DNA from: Xylaria sp. FL1777
Lineage: Eukaryota > Ascomycota > Sordariomycetes > Xylariales > Xylariaceae
DNA: 11,062 nt
Direction of reading: 5' to 3'
Assembly: GCA_022578965.1 (NCBI GenBank)
Contig: MU401065.1
Location: 1-11,062, forward strand
Part shown: piece after piece, positions 1-10,191 of the stretch
Layout of the letters: the number at the start of each line of letters is the position of its first letter
How positions within the stretch are numbered: position 1 is the stretch's first letter
The notes under the pieces: model-generated
The model's input: only the letters and a program-made list of their open reading frames with translations
The model's database searches: none
Told to the model about the DNA's origin: nothing
Position numbers and translations under genes: made by a program

Positions 1-92
1 TATATATAATTAAACATATAAACAAAATAAACATTATATATTTAATGCTTTAATAAAAATTAAATTATTATATATAGTAATTTTTTTATAGT
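1..92. other. AT-rich flank without recognisable feature
   Basis: This stretch is made of TA-rich and A/T-run sequence with a handful of C and G, nearly all in ApC, GpC or GpT steps. I see no reading frame, RNA gene or clear repeat. It leads directly into the 46-bp tandem repeat that begins around position 93. Confidence 0.7.
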
Positions 93-256
93 TTACTAAT
101 AAAAAATACCTTATATATATTTTACCTTAAAGGACCTACTTTATATAAACTTTACCTTGTACCTACTTTACCCTAGAGAACCTACTTTATATAAACCTTA
201 CCTTGTACCTACTTTACTTCGAAGGACTTACTTTACACACTTTACTTTTTACTTAT
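93..256. repeat. 46-bp tandem repeat, two full and two partial units
   Basis: Two full units lie at 134-179 and 180-225. A degraded partial unit precedes them (about 93-133; its 107-133 portion aligns to 153-179 with offset 46). A partial unit with a 2-bp deletion follows (226 to about 256). Each unit carries ACCTACTTTATATAAAC followed by TTACCTTGTACCTACTTTAC and a variable 9-bp slot. The two full units differ at seven positions, all transitions: 151/197 and six sites within 171-179/217-225. The slots read CCTTAAAGG (125-133), CCCTAGAGA (171-179) and CTTCGAAGG (217-225), which a common CCCCGGAGG-like ancestor explains by C-to-T and G-to-A changes. The strand is C-rich and keeps CC, GG and GA, unlike the body to its right. 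Similar tracts are familiar in fungal intergenic DNA, but I cannot assign this one to a named family. Confidence 0.85.
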
Positions 257-419
257 GCTTTTTTTTTCTACGTGTTTTAACATTTTTTTTACTTGCTGCA
301 CGTTAAAAGAGCTAAAGCTACTTAGCAAAATTTTAGCTTTTTAACTATATTTACTTTATATATACTTTTAGGCTTTTTTAAGCGCTTAAATTGCTTTAAA
401 GTTACTTTTTAAAATATTT

Positions 420-428
<9 letters not shown>
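257..428. other. AT-rich spacer between tandem repeat and poly-A cluster
   Basis: This is AT-rich sequence with T runs, several AGCT/GCTA motifs and a small CACGTT/CTACGTG pocket near 270-303. It holds no reading frame or RNA gene that I can support. CC and GG steps disappear here except for one GG at 371-372, which marks the change from the C-rich repeat to the hypermutated composition. Confidence 0.55.
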
Positions 429-456
<28 letters not shown>

Positions 457-603
457 TAAATATATTTTTTTTTGTGCTTATATATTACATAATATAAGCT
501 ATAACGTAAGCAATAATAACGTAATAATAACGTAATATATTTAAAACTTAACTTAAAAAAAAAAAAGCATAAAAGTTAAAAGCTAAAAAAAAAAAAAAAA
601 AAA
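429..603. repeat. Poly-A cluster (28, 12 and 19 nt runs)
   Basis: Uninterrupted A runs lie at 429-456 (28 nt), 555-566 (12 nt) and 585-603 (19 nt). They could be simple slippage products, or degraded poly-A tails of non-LTR retroelement insertions. I see no target-site duplications or element body that would decide between these. Homopolymers this long are also prone to assembly error, so the exact lengths are uncertain. Confidence 0.8.
512..537. repeat. 11-bp tandem repeat, two perfect copies plus partial
   Basis: The unit AATAATAACGT occurs perfectly at 512-522 and 523-533 and is followed by a partial AATA. A related ATAACGT sits just upstream at 501-507. Each copy retains an ACGT, a CpG flanked by a purine, which is the context in which CpG survives in this window. 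Confidence 0.7.
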
Positions 604-2791
604 GATCTTTTTTTATGTTTTTTATTCTAAAAAAAATATAAAAAAATTAAAGCAAAAAAAAGCTTATTTTTAGCAAATTGTAATAATAAAGCTATTTTAC
701 TGCTTATAAAACTTTTTTATATAGCTAAATTATTTATAAAAAATTTTATTTTATATGTATAAAAATTATAATATATAAACTACTATATAACTATTTTTAG
801 CTATATAAACAATTTATTTGCTAAAATATAAAGCATAAAGCTTATTTTAATATATTTATAACATATAAAAAATATTATTGCGTTTTAGCATAAATTTTAA
901 TTTAAAAACGTTTAGTTATTATTTAGTAAATAATAATATTATAATATTGCTTAGTTAAACAGCTATAAAAACTAATTATTTAAATTAATAGTTTTTTTTA
1001 TACTAAGCTAAATTATTATTGCAGTAAAATTATTAATAAAATAAAACTAACTTATTTTATAATAGTTTAAACTTAGCTTATGTTTTTTATTTAATTTTTT
1101 ATAAAAAGAAATTATATTTAAAGGTTTAATTATTTTTTTTTTTTAAAAGTATTAAGCTTGCTATAGCATTTTTTTATATAGTTTTAATGCTTTTAAATAA
1201 ATTTAAGTTATAAGCTTTTTTTTATTTAGCTTTAATTTTTTAAAAGTTTAATATATTTTATAAGCAGTTTAGCTTTTTATTTTAAAGCTGCTTATATTTT
1301 ATTATGCTTTATATAAGCTATATACTAAGTTTTTTTAAGCATATAACTTTACTTAAAATTAATATAGCAAAGCTTTTATATTATTACTATAGTTTTTTTT
1401 AAACTAAATTATATAGCTATATAATATTTATAACTTTTATTACTATATTAATTAACTAAAATAAATAAACATTTTTTTTTAGCTTAACTATTTTTACTAA
1501 TAAAAAATTTATACTTTAATAAATAAATAATTTAATGCTTACTAAATTTTGTTTTAATATAATAAAAAAAGCTAATATTAAAAAATCAAAAAGTAATATT
1601 ATTATAAACGCTTAGCTATTATAAGCTAGTTTTTATATATTTATAAATAATTATACTATTAACTATTTATTTTAATAGCTTAAAGTTTATATTTAATCTT
1701 TAATTACTAGCACTTTTATAAGTAAAAATAGCTTATATTTTAAGTTATAAAGCTGCTATAAATAGCCTTTTAATTAATACTTTAGCAAGCATTATATTAT
1801 TAAGCTTATTTTTTTAAACAGTAAGCTTAATTAAGCTATAAATTGCTTTATTATTAATAAATTATTATTTATAGTTAATAAACTATTTTATTAAAAAGTA
1901 TTACTTTTTAAGCTTAATATTATTAACTTATTTGCAAACTATATAAAAGGGTTTTTTTATATTTAAATGTTTTGCTTAGCTAAGTTTTTTATTAATTTAA
2001 TAGCTATTATTTTAGCTATATATTTTTAATATATATAAAATATATTAAACTAAACTTATGTTATTATATATAAGCTTAAAACTTTACTTTTGTTTTATTT
2101 TTATAATAACTTTTTTAGTACTTTTAGCTTTAAATTTTAAAGAACTAAAGAATTAATAAGCTATACTTTTATAGTTTATATTTATATTAAAAATTAAAAT
2201 TAAAAAAACTTTTATTTTTTTGTTTTATTAAAGATTTTTGTTTTTTATAAGCTTTTTTTAAAATACTTATTTAAATTATATTAGCATTTATACTTTAACT
2301 TTAAATAAAAAAAAAAACAAAAATTATTACTTATTTACATTATAGTTTAACAAATATACTGCTTTAGCTAAACTTTTTACTTAATAATGTTTTTAACTTA
2401 GGTTAGCTTACAAAAAACTTTAATACTAAAAGTTAAACATAATATTTAGCTTTATTTTATTAAATAAGTAAAAAAACAATAAAAATAGTAGTATTTTATT
2501 AGCACTAAAGCTTTCATTTATTTTATACTTTTTATGTTTTTTTATAATATTAAACTAAAGTTAAGCTTAATTAATTCTTTTATTTTATAAGTATAATATT
2601 TTGCTATAGCTTTTTTAACTTATTATAATATAAGCTTTTATTTAAGCTTAATATATACTTTAAGCTTTTTTTTATTAAAAAGAATTAATACTTTAACGTA
2701 TGTTATAATAATTATATTATTAGCTTGCTATAAAATTACTATAAAAAAACTATTTTAGTTTTTTATAAAGTTTTTTATTTTAAGTTGTTTT
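604..2791. other. Hypermutated AT-rich body, segment 1 (no gene)
   Basis: No open frame, tRNA or rRNA can be supported. Composition is about 85% A+T, with TpA well above ApT. The remaining C and G sit mainly in AGCT, GCTA, GCA and ACT contexts. In 661-1560 I found a single TC/GA step (GA near 1107) but about 35 GpC. Base composition alone would predict the reverse. This is the expected look of long-dead repeats after RIP-like C-to-T mutation on both strands. A possible weak relative of the 622-bp-spaced duplicate lies near 2680-2740. No transposon family can be recognised in the remains. Confidence 0.75.
2680..2740. repeat. Possible third, diverged copy of the 6652/7274 repeat
   Basis: The segment carries AAGAATTA near 2680, ACGTATGTTATAATA (2696-2710) and AGCTTGCTATAAA (2722-2734). 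The same pieces occur in the same order in the copy at 6652-6805: AAGAATTA, ACGCGTTATAATA and AGCTTGCTATAAA. Spacing differs by indels, and in sequence this AT-rich such short matches are only weak evidence. This is a candidate relative rather than an established copy. Confidence 0.3.
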
Positions 2792-2827
2792 GTTTACTTT
2801 TTTTTATTTTTATAAAAAAACGTAAAC
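2792..2827. repeat. Inverted repeat, 15-bp arms with 6-nt loop
   Basis: Arms at 2792-2806 and 2813-2827 pair at 14 of 15 positions and are bounded by GTTTAC and GTAAAC. The mismatch is T2798 against C2821. The stem is longer than the typical AT palindromes here and includes G-C pairs at both ends of the GTTTAC box. I know of no function; it may be a remnant foldback or a chance palindrome. Confidence 0.6.
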
Positions 2828-5766
2828 TAATAATAGCATTATATTATTTTTAACTTTGCTAAGTTAAACTTAAGGTTTTTTTTTTTTGTTAATTTTGTTA
2901 AGCCTGTTTTTTTAGCTATAGTTTTGCTAAATAATAAATAAAAACAATAAAAATTTTCTTAATTTATTTATGCATATTATTAATTAAATAATAAAGCATT
3001 TAGCTATTTTAAAAGCTATATAATACTAATATATTTTTATGTTTAAAATAAATTATATTTTAAGCTAAATACTATTATAATAAAATCTGCTATAATATAT
3101 TTAACTTTTTGCTATTTAATTATTAAACTACATTTTTTATTATATAAACTTAGTTATAAATTATTTATTATTATTATTTTTAAAGTTTTTATTATTTTTA
3201 AGCTATTATACTTAGTGCTGCACTTTATTTTTTAATAAGCTATAATATTTAAAGCTTTAAAAACTTTTTATAATTTAATAGTATTATAGCATAAAATGCT
3301 ATTAAAGTATATTTTATAATAACTTTTTTATAATTTTTTTAATTTTTAGTGTTATATAAACTTTTTTTTTGTATAATATGCATTAAATAACTTTTTTTTT
3401 TTTAAGTTATAGTTATTTTTGCTGTTTATTTACGTTTAATTAAATTACTTTATTTTAATATTTAAAGCACTAAGCAAAAATTATATTACATTAATATTAC
3501 TTTTTAACTATTATAATGTTATGTTTTAATTAAACAATTAGATTTTTTTTGTTTATATTAGTTTTAAGTTAATTATTTATTGCATATTAAACAGCTAAAG
3601 TTTATTAAAAGCATTAAAACTTAAATATTAATAGCTATTTATTAGTTGTTTAATTAGTAGCTTATTTGCTTTTAAGCTTGTTTTATTTAAAGCTTAACGT
3701 GCTTAACTTTTAAAGCTAATTTTTTTCTTAAAATTACAAATTTATTTTGCTAATTTTTTTTATTTATATTGTTTTATTAATTAAAGGCTGTTTATTTTAA
3801 AAACTTGCTATAATTATAAATATAACTTAGCTTAAGAATTATTTTTTTTTGTAAATTTTTAAAAAACATTAAAAGTATACTAAACTTAATCAAAGTGTTA
3901 AGCTTTTTTAGCTATAAAACCTTAGCTTTAAATAAACTGATTTTAAGGTAATAAACTATTAAAAAAAAAAGAGAACTTTATTTAGAGCTTTTACTGTTGT
4001 TTTTATGTTTAGTTATATTGCTATATAAAACTTAAATCTAAGCGCTAAAATATTAACTAGTTTTTTTTTTGCTATATAAAGTAATAAATGCTTACTTTAA
4101 AACAGAACTTTTTTATAGCTTAAAATTAGCTAATTTATGTTTAACTGCTATTTATATAAAACTTTTTTTTATTTTAGTTTTTTAAGTTTTTATTAAAATA
4201 TTTGTTATTACTTATAAAAAAAAGAAATATTAATATATTATTATTTAAAAATTTAAAATATTTACGCTAAAAAAGTAAAACTTACTATTAAAATTTGTAC
4301 TAAAAGCTATTTAACTTAAGCTTACGCTTTAAGCTTTATTATTAAACTTTTATAACTGCTTATTTTTTAAAGCTTTTTTTTTATTTTAAAAACAAAATAT
4401 AAATAAAACGCTTAAGTACTATTTATTTTTAAAGCTAGCATATTTAATAAATAAGTTATTATATAGTTTTTAGCAAATTTTAATTTTTATAATTATTGTT
4501 TTATTATTTAAATATATTAATACTTTTTATAATATTTAATAAGCATTTATTTTAGTACTTTAACTTTACGTTTAGTTTATTTTATATTGCTAGTTTTACT
4601 TACTAAAAATAGCTTACTAATATTAATATATTTAAATGTTTATGTTTAATTAAACAATAAAAGCTTTTTATATATTTAAAGTTTAAAAATAAATAAAAGC
4701 TAAAAAGCGTTTTTATATTTTTAATTATTTGCTTTACTTTATAAAACTAAATATTTAATATTATTATTTTAAAAAAAACTTTAATAATAATTAACTATTA
4801 AATAGTTTAATAAGTTTTTTGTTTTTATACGTAAATTTAACAATTAATTTATATATTAAAACTGCTATAAGCTTTTATTAAAGTTTTTTTTAGCTTTATT
4901 TTATTTATGCATAGTTTACTATTTTTTAGGTTTAAATAGTAATGCTTTTATTTAAATTTATTTATAAATTTTAAGATTAATTAATAATATATTTTATAAA
5001 AGAGCTTTTACTTTTGTTTATTTTTATTATACGTAAAAGTTTAATATTTAAACATTTATATTACTGTTTAACTTTTTAGTTTATATTTTAAAACAAATTA
5101 TTAATAACTATTATGCTAGCATTTTTGCTTAAAAGCGCAGTTTTTAGTTTTTATAAAAGTATTATATAAAAAGCTATAATATTTCTAAAAAAGCTATGTT
5201 TTTTTTACTTTTATTTTTTTACAAAAACTAATATTAGCTTTTATTTAACAAAGTATACTAGTAAAAACATTAGTTAATCTGCTAAAAAAAGGTTTAATTG
5301 CAAACGTTTTTTTTTTAATAATTTTATATGCTATTTAACCTTTTTTTTAAAGTGCTTTTTATTTTTTAATTATTTTACTTATGTGTTATTAATTTTTAGC
5401 TTATATTTAGCTTTAAAAAAAATTTACCTTTTATTTAAAGCAATATTTTTAAACTATTTAATTTGTTAAAAAAGCTTTATATAAGTATTAATATTTAACT
5501 ATATAAAGCTTTTATTTTTTGCAGCGTTTTGTTTTAAAGAATTTAAAAAGCATTTTGCTTAAAGCATTTTTTATAAATTATAATTTGGATTTTAATAAGC
5601 TAAATTTTAAATTTAAGCTATTGCTGCTTTATTTGCTATTATTAAAGCAATCTTTATTAATTTTTTTTTTTTTGCTTATTAATATGCTTAAGTTTAGCAA
5701 ATATTTTTACTTAATTTAAAGTTAATTAATATAAAACAATAGGTTTTTTAGCTAAACGTTAGCTTA
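2828..5766. other. Hypermutated AT-rich body, segment 2 (no gene)
   Basis: This is a long stretch without a supportable gene or RNA. AAGCTT palindromes are frequent, including a pair at about 4318-4337. TGA and TCA are almost absent (TGA near 3938, TCA near 3889). A stop-free stretch at 5519-5719 would encode 66 Phe/Leu/Lys/Asn-rich residues from a TTG codon. It has no recognisable motif and is best explained by chance, so it is not annotated as a gene. Confidence 0.7.
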
Positions 5767-5884
5767 TTTTATTAGTAAAATTAAAAGATTTAACTATTAT
5801 ATCTAGAAAATAAAATAACTTTGCTACTTATTTTTAGAAGTTATTTTATAAAATAAAATAATCTTTTAATATTATGTAATAAAA
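5767..5884. repeat. 118-bp imperfect inverted repeat (foldback-like)
   Basis: Three paired blocks are nested around a 16-nt loop (5822-5837). TTTTATTA at 5767-5774 pairs with 5877-5884. ATTAAAAGATT at 5780-5790 pairs with 5860-5870. TAAAATAACTT at 5811-5821 pairs with 5838-5848. All three blocks are perfect; the left arm carries extra unpaired sequence (5791-5810, including TCTAGA). The element keeps several TC/GA steps that are otherwise rare in the body. Its size and shape would suit a small foldback or MITE-like remnant, but I see no convincing target-site duplication. A chance AT palindrome is less likely given three nested perfect blocks. Confidence 0.6.
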
Positions 5885-6651
5885 GCATAAAAAATTAAAA
5901 TAACGCTTAAATAAGCATGCTTACTAAAATACTAGTAAACATAATATATGTTTAAAAATTTAATGATTTATTAAGTTTTGTAATTTATATTATTTATTAT
6001 ATTTTGTTGCGTTTTTTATTAATGCTAAAACTAAAAGATTTATTATTAAAAGTTTTAATTTTATTTTTTTACATAATTTTAAAATAACTTATTATAAAAC
6101 AAAAGTTTATAGATTTTTAGCAAACTTTTTTAAGCTTGCTAAAGCAACATAAAAAGTAGTTTTATAAAAGGTATAAAGTTAAAGTTAACTTTATAATAAT
6201 TTTTTTATTAGTTTATTAACGGAAATTTTATTATAACTTTTATTTTTTTTAAATAACTAAGTTTAAATAACTTTTTAGCTTAAAAGTATTATTGCTAACT
6301 TTTTTAAGCTAGTTTAAAAGCTTTATTAAGCTATTTAATTAATAATAGCAATAAGCAGTATATATAAAAAGCAAAAACATAATTAATATAAGTTAATAAT
6401 TTATGTTTATTAAGAATTTTTTATTAAAAAGCAATAATTATAATGCTTTATTTTTAGTATAATAAAGTTTAATAAAATTATTTAAGTATTTTTACTAAAG
6501 AAATACTTGCTGTTTTTATTAATATAATATATATATAGCTTAAAACATTTAAAGGCATTATAGCAATTTTTTTTTAACTAGCTATAGCTATAATAATAGC
6601 TTTTTTATATTTTAACTTATTAAGCTTATTTATAAAAACTTGATTTTTTAA
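5885..6651. other. Hypermutated AT-rich body, segment 3 (no gene)
   Basis: There is no supportable gene or RNA. The stretch contains one of the three TGA trinucleotides of the body (near 5963) and the only CGG of the window (near 6220). It also contains a perfect hairpin at 6172-6195, annotated separately. Otherwise it shows the same AGCT/GCTA-studded AT-rich sequence as neighbouring segments. Confidence 0.65.
6172..6195. repeat. Perfect 10-bp hairpin, 4-nt loop
   Basis: TATAAAGTTA at 6172-6181 is the exact reverse complement of TAACTTTATA at 6186-6195, with loop AAGT (6182-6185). Each arm contains a single G-C pair. No role is evident, and in DNA with this composition a palindrome of this length may arise by chance. 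Confidence 0.5.
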
Positions 6652-6805
6652 AGAATTAGTACGTATTTTAAGCTACATAAAATATAGCTTACTTTTTTTT
6701 ACGCGTTATAATAGTTTAATATAACTTAAGCTTGCTATAAAGTTAATTATATACTTTTAAATTACTTTAAAAACGTAAAAAGCATTTTTTATATTAAGTA
6801 GTATT
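6652..6805. repeat. Dispersed repeat, copy 1
   Basis: The copy aligns to 7274-7428 with a constant offset of 622 bp over 6656-6747. There are 13 differences in those 92 bp, 11 of them transitions (for example 6660, 6662, 6663, 6676, 6702-6705, 6715). A 32-bp block (6716-6747) is identical. Similarity resumes after small indels at 6784-6805. The copy contains an inverted repeat, TAAGCTACAT (6669-6678) against ATATAGCTTA (6682-6691), whose single C/A mismatch is paired in copy 2. It also keeps ACGCG at 6701-6705 where copy 2 has ATATA. The element family is not recognisable. Confidence 0.8.
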
Positions 6806-6814
6806 GTTTGCACT

Positions 6815-6832
6815 AAGCAAGTTTTCTTGCTT
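6815..6832 (+). repeat. 7-bp hairpin followed by T run
   Basis: AAGCAAG (6815-6821) and CTTGCTT (6826-6832) form a perfect stem around a TTTT loop, and the T run continues to 6840. In a bacterial genome this would resemble an intrinsic terminator. No transcription unit is visible here, so it is recorded only as a small inverted repeat. Confidence 0.5.
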
Positions 6833-6840
6833 TTTTTTTT

Positions 6841-7273
6841 AATTATAAAAAGCTTTCTTTAAAAAAATAAAAGTGTTAAACTAGCAAAATATTTTACTAT
6901 TATAAGCTTATAATATATAATATACTATTAATTTGTTATTATATTTAACTTTTATTTGTTTAAGCAAATAGTTTTTTTAAAAAGCTAACGTACTACTAAA
7001 GCAATATAAGCTATTTAATAAGTAAATATTTTGTTTATTATTATAATTAAGCAAATAAATTATTTTATTAACTAAAAATAATTATGCATTACTACTTATA
7101 AAATCAAAAAAAAGCTTTTAATTTGTTAATTTTTATTATATTTAGCATTTATAAAAATATATATATATTTTTTTTAATATATAAAGCTATAAGCTATGCT
7201 ACTATAATATAACTAGTTTTGCTTTTTTTGCTTTAAATATTTAAACTTATTTAAAAAAGCTATAATTTTTTAT
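6841..7273. other. Spacer between the two dispersed repeat copies (no gene)
   Basis: AT-rich hypermutated sequence separates the two copies of the 622-bp-spaced repeat. It contains a (TA)n-like tract near 7158-7168 and the TCA near 7103. No gene, RNA or clear repeat is visible. Confidence 0.6.
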
Positions 7274-7428
7274 AAAATTAGCATATATTTTAAGCTATAT
7301 TAAATATAGCTTATTGCTTTTTATATATTATAATAGCTTAATATAACTTAAGCTTGCTATAAAGTTAATATACTTACTTTTTTATATTATAAAAAGTAAG
7401 CTTAATGTTTTTTATATTAGCTAGTATT
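7274..7428. repeat. Dispersed repeat, copy 2
   Basis: This is the direct-orientation partner of 6652-6805. It carries a perfect 10-bp inverted repeat, TAAGCTATAT (7291-7300) and ATATAGCTTA (7304-7313), with loop TAA. Relative to copy 1 it has lost CpG-containing ACG (6661-6663 against ATA at 7283-7285) and ACGCG (6701-6705 against ATATA at 7323-7327). It keeps C at 7282, 7317 and 7337, where copy 1 has T. Each copy thus lost a different subset of C and G, as expected if both mutated independently after duplication. Confidence 0.8.
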
Positions 7429-9892
7429 ATATTAAATAATAATAGTAAAATGCTATTATATTACGCTTAAATTAAAAGCTTTTTTATATAATTAAGTATT
7501 TAATACTAGTAAAATCTATTTACTTTTTTAGGCTTAAACAATAACTATTTAATTAATTTAGTAAGTTTTTTTATGTTAAGTTAAATTAAGCTATAAGCTT
7601 TTTATTATATTAATAAAAAATAAAACGTTATTTTTATAACGTTAATAAACTTTTTTTTAAGTACTTAAAACTTTTTTTATTTTATTTTTACTAAAAAAAG
7701 CAGCATACTTATTTTTGTTAAATTTTTAAACTTGCTTTTTATAAATACTACGTAAAAGCTTAGCTGCAGATTATTTTAAGCATTTATCTTTTTATTATAC
7801 TAAAGCTATTATACTTTACTATATATTTTTTTTTAAGGCATGTTTAATAATAAGTGCTTTTTATAAAGCTTTTTTGCAATTTAAAAATATAGCTAACAAA
7901 AATTTTTTATTACTATATTTTTACTATAAAATAACGTTAAATTATTATATAACTAGTATATTTTATAATATTTTACTAAACTTATAATAAGCTATATTTT
8001 TTAAAGCAAAGCTTTGCGATTTTATTTATTTTTAATAGTGCTTTTTTGTTAATTTTTTTAAGTTTTAACCTTATAACTATATTTTCTTTAAAACTTAAAA
8101 ACTTTAATTTTTTATAAAGTGCTAAACAAGTTAAAAAAAAACATTGTTTAATTTTTAGTTAACATAATTTATAATTAAAATTATAACAATATTTAATTGT
8201 TTTTAATTTTTTAACTTTTGTTTTTAATTAATAAAAACATTTTTAGTAAATGCTTTTATAGTAATTAGTTTTTAATAAATCTAAAAATTTTACTTTTAAT
8301 AATTAAATATTAATGCTTTTAATTATTTTTATTAATTATTACAGCAGTTTTAAAAACTAACAAAATAAAACTATACGTTTTATTTTATTATTTTATGCTA
8401 ATATATTTAAATAAACGCTTGCTTTAAACACTTTAATTTTTTTATAGTAAAAGTTCTAATTCTTTATTACACTTAGTAAAAAACATAAAGCTTTTTAAAA
8501 AAAAAAGCCTAGCTAAACTAATGCATATAATAAAGCAAACTAGCTAGCTAAGCTTAAAGTTTAACTATAAGCTTTTTAACTGCAATAACTTTAATATATA
8601 TTATTAAAGCTAAAATTATTATAGCTATTAATATTAAACTTGCTTTTTAATTATTTTTTATTAAAAAATTTAAATTATACTTATTTTAATTATAAAACTT
8701 AAAAAAGCTTTGTATTAATATTTATTATTACTACTTTTTTATATTAAAATTAAATAATTTGCATACTTGCTGCTTTTTTTAAATATAGTAGCTATTTTTT
8801 AAGCTTTTTTTTTAAAGTTAAGCTTTAACTTTTTATTATTTGTTGCAACTATAGCAAGCTAAAACCTTGCTATTAAAAGTTAATAAAGCAAAAATTTAAA
8901 TAAACTATTGCTAGCATAAAGCTATACAATTTATACTAGTTATTATAAATTACTTATCAATTCTAAAAAGCATTAATTTTTAGTTTAATAAATATATTTC
9001 TTTTAAAGTTAAAATTATTAATATATATTAGCTCTAAAATTATTATAGTTATTTAAGTAAAAAAAACACTATTAAATAAATAATAACTAATATAATACGC
9101 TATTTATAGTTTTGCTATATAATTGCTTATATTTAAATATATATAGCTTAATTTTTAAAACAAGCATATAACTACTAGCAAAATTAACTAAATAATTATT
9201 ATATGCTAAAGTTAGCTATTTAACTTTATAGCATAAAAAAATTAGTTATAGTTAAGCTGCTAAATTTTAACTTTAATAAGTTGCTAATATAATATAATTT
9301 TATAAATAAATTGCGCTATAATAATTATTTATATAAACTAAAACTTATTAGTAGCAATAGCTATAATAGTTAAAGCAAAGCTTATTATACTAAAAAACTG
9401 TTTTTTTTAATTTTTCTTTTTATAATTTTTTAAAGCACTAGTTTGCTATATAAATTACTTACTTAAAAGCTAATAAGTAGTAAAACATATAAACTTTAAA
9501 AAAAAACTTAGCTTATTAAATGTTTTATTTATGCTTATAAAAAAACAATTATTAAAAAAGTATTTTTTATTACTACAATTTATAACTAGCTAAAAACTAG
9601 CTATATACTAAGCTTAAACAATAATTATTAAAACTAAAAAATAAGCTTAATAGCTTTTGCGTATTTTAAATAATAAAGCTATAAATAGCTTTTTAAAAAG
9701 GTTATATTTATAAAAGCAAATTTAGTAATAAGTAGCATTTTAAAAAAGTAAATAAGCTTTATAAATATATAAAAATAAAAAACAAAACAAAATCTAAGTA
9801 TTTTTTTATATATAAATTTATAAAAACCTAAAATGCTTAATAGCTTATATTATAATACACTTAAACATTAAGCAGTTTATATTTATAATAAG
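7429..9892. other. Hypermutated AT-rich body, segment 4 (no gene)
   Basis: There is no supportable gene, tRNA or rRNA. The stretch contains a small perfect hairpin at 7624-7643 (annotated), an AT palindrome at 8169-8186 and many AAGCTT and GCTAGC-like motifs (for example around 8541-8552). Composition and dinucleotide pattern match the earlier segments. Confidence 0.65.
7624..7643. repeat. Perfect 8-bp hairpin with TTTT loop
   Basis: AACGTTAT (7624-7631) and ATAACGTT (7636-7643) pair perfectly around TTTT. Each arm contains the palindrome AACGTT, so two CpG sites survive within 16 bp. No function is evident. Confidence 0.5.
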
Positions 9893-9990
9893 TATTTAAT
9901 TTAGCATAAAGCTAGTTTTTTTTTATAATATAGCTAATAGTTAATAAATATTTAATTTAACGTAAAGCTAGTTTTTTTTTATAAATTATA
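9893..9990. repeat. 56-bp tandem duplication
   Basis: The first unit spans 9893-9948 and the second begins at 9949. The first 32 bp align without gaps: TATTTAATTT, then AGCA (9903-9906) or AACG (9959-9962), then TAAAGCTAG and nine T. The two differences in the 4-bp slot are both transitions. An ancestral AGCG would give both versions by one G-to-A change each. Similarity fades after the T run, so the end of the second unit is approximate. Confidence 0.75.
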
Positions 9991-10078
9991 TATTTAATTA
10001 TTAGGTTTAAAAAAGTTAGCTTAATATTTTATACTTATATATAAGCTTATTTTGCTTTTTTATATATTTATTAATTTT

Positions 10079-10191
10079 ACTTAGCTTAAAAATATAGCAT
10101 AAAAAGCTTTATTGCAAGTTAGCTATTTTTAAAAAAAGATTTATATAAAAAAAATGCTAAAATAACTTATAAAATAGCATTTAAGCTAAGT
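10079..10191. repeat. 113-bp inverted-repeat-bounded segment
   Basis: ACTTAGCTTAAA (10079-10090) is the exact reverse complement of 10180-10191. TAGCAT at 10095-10100 can pair with ATGCTA at 10154-10159, or alternatively with the second arm's own flank. The segment lies directly left of the minisatellite and is close in size to the inverted repeat at 5767-5884, though the arm sequences differ. It could be a small foldback remnant; no target-site duplication is obvious. Confidence 0.5.

Noticed and set aside
1069..1165. Possible further copy of the 6652/7274 repeat (TTATAATAGTTTAA, then TTAAGCTTGCTATA)
   Set aside because: The two matching words are separated by unrelated sequence and much longer spacing than in the real copies, so the similarity is not convincing.
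5519..5719. 66-codon stop-free frame on the + strand starting at TTG
   Set aside because: The product is a low-complexity Phe/Leu/Lys/Asn mix with no motif and no ATG start. Rough estimation suggests a few stop-free runs of this length are expected by chance in six frames over 11 kb. It also lies within hypermutated sequence.
6815..6840. Hairpin plus T run as an intrinsic terminator
   Set aside because: There is no gene upstream, the genome appears eukaryotic, and T runs are everywhere in this window.
8169..8186. AT-only palindrome TTATAATT/AATTATAA
   Set aside because: Short palindromes made only of A and T are expected by chance at this composition.
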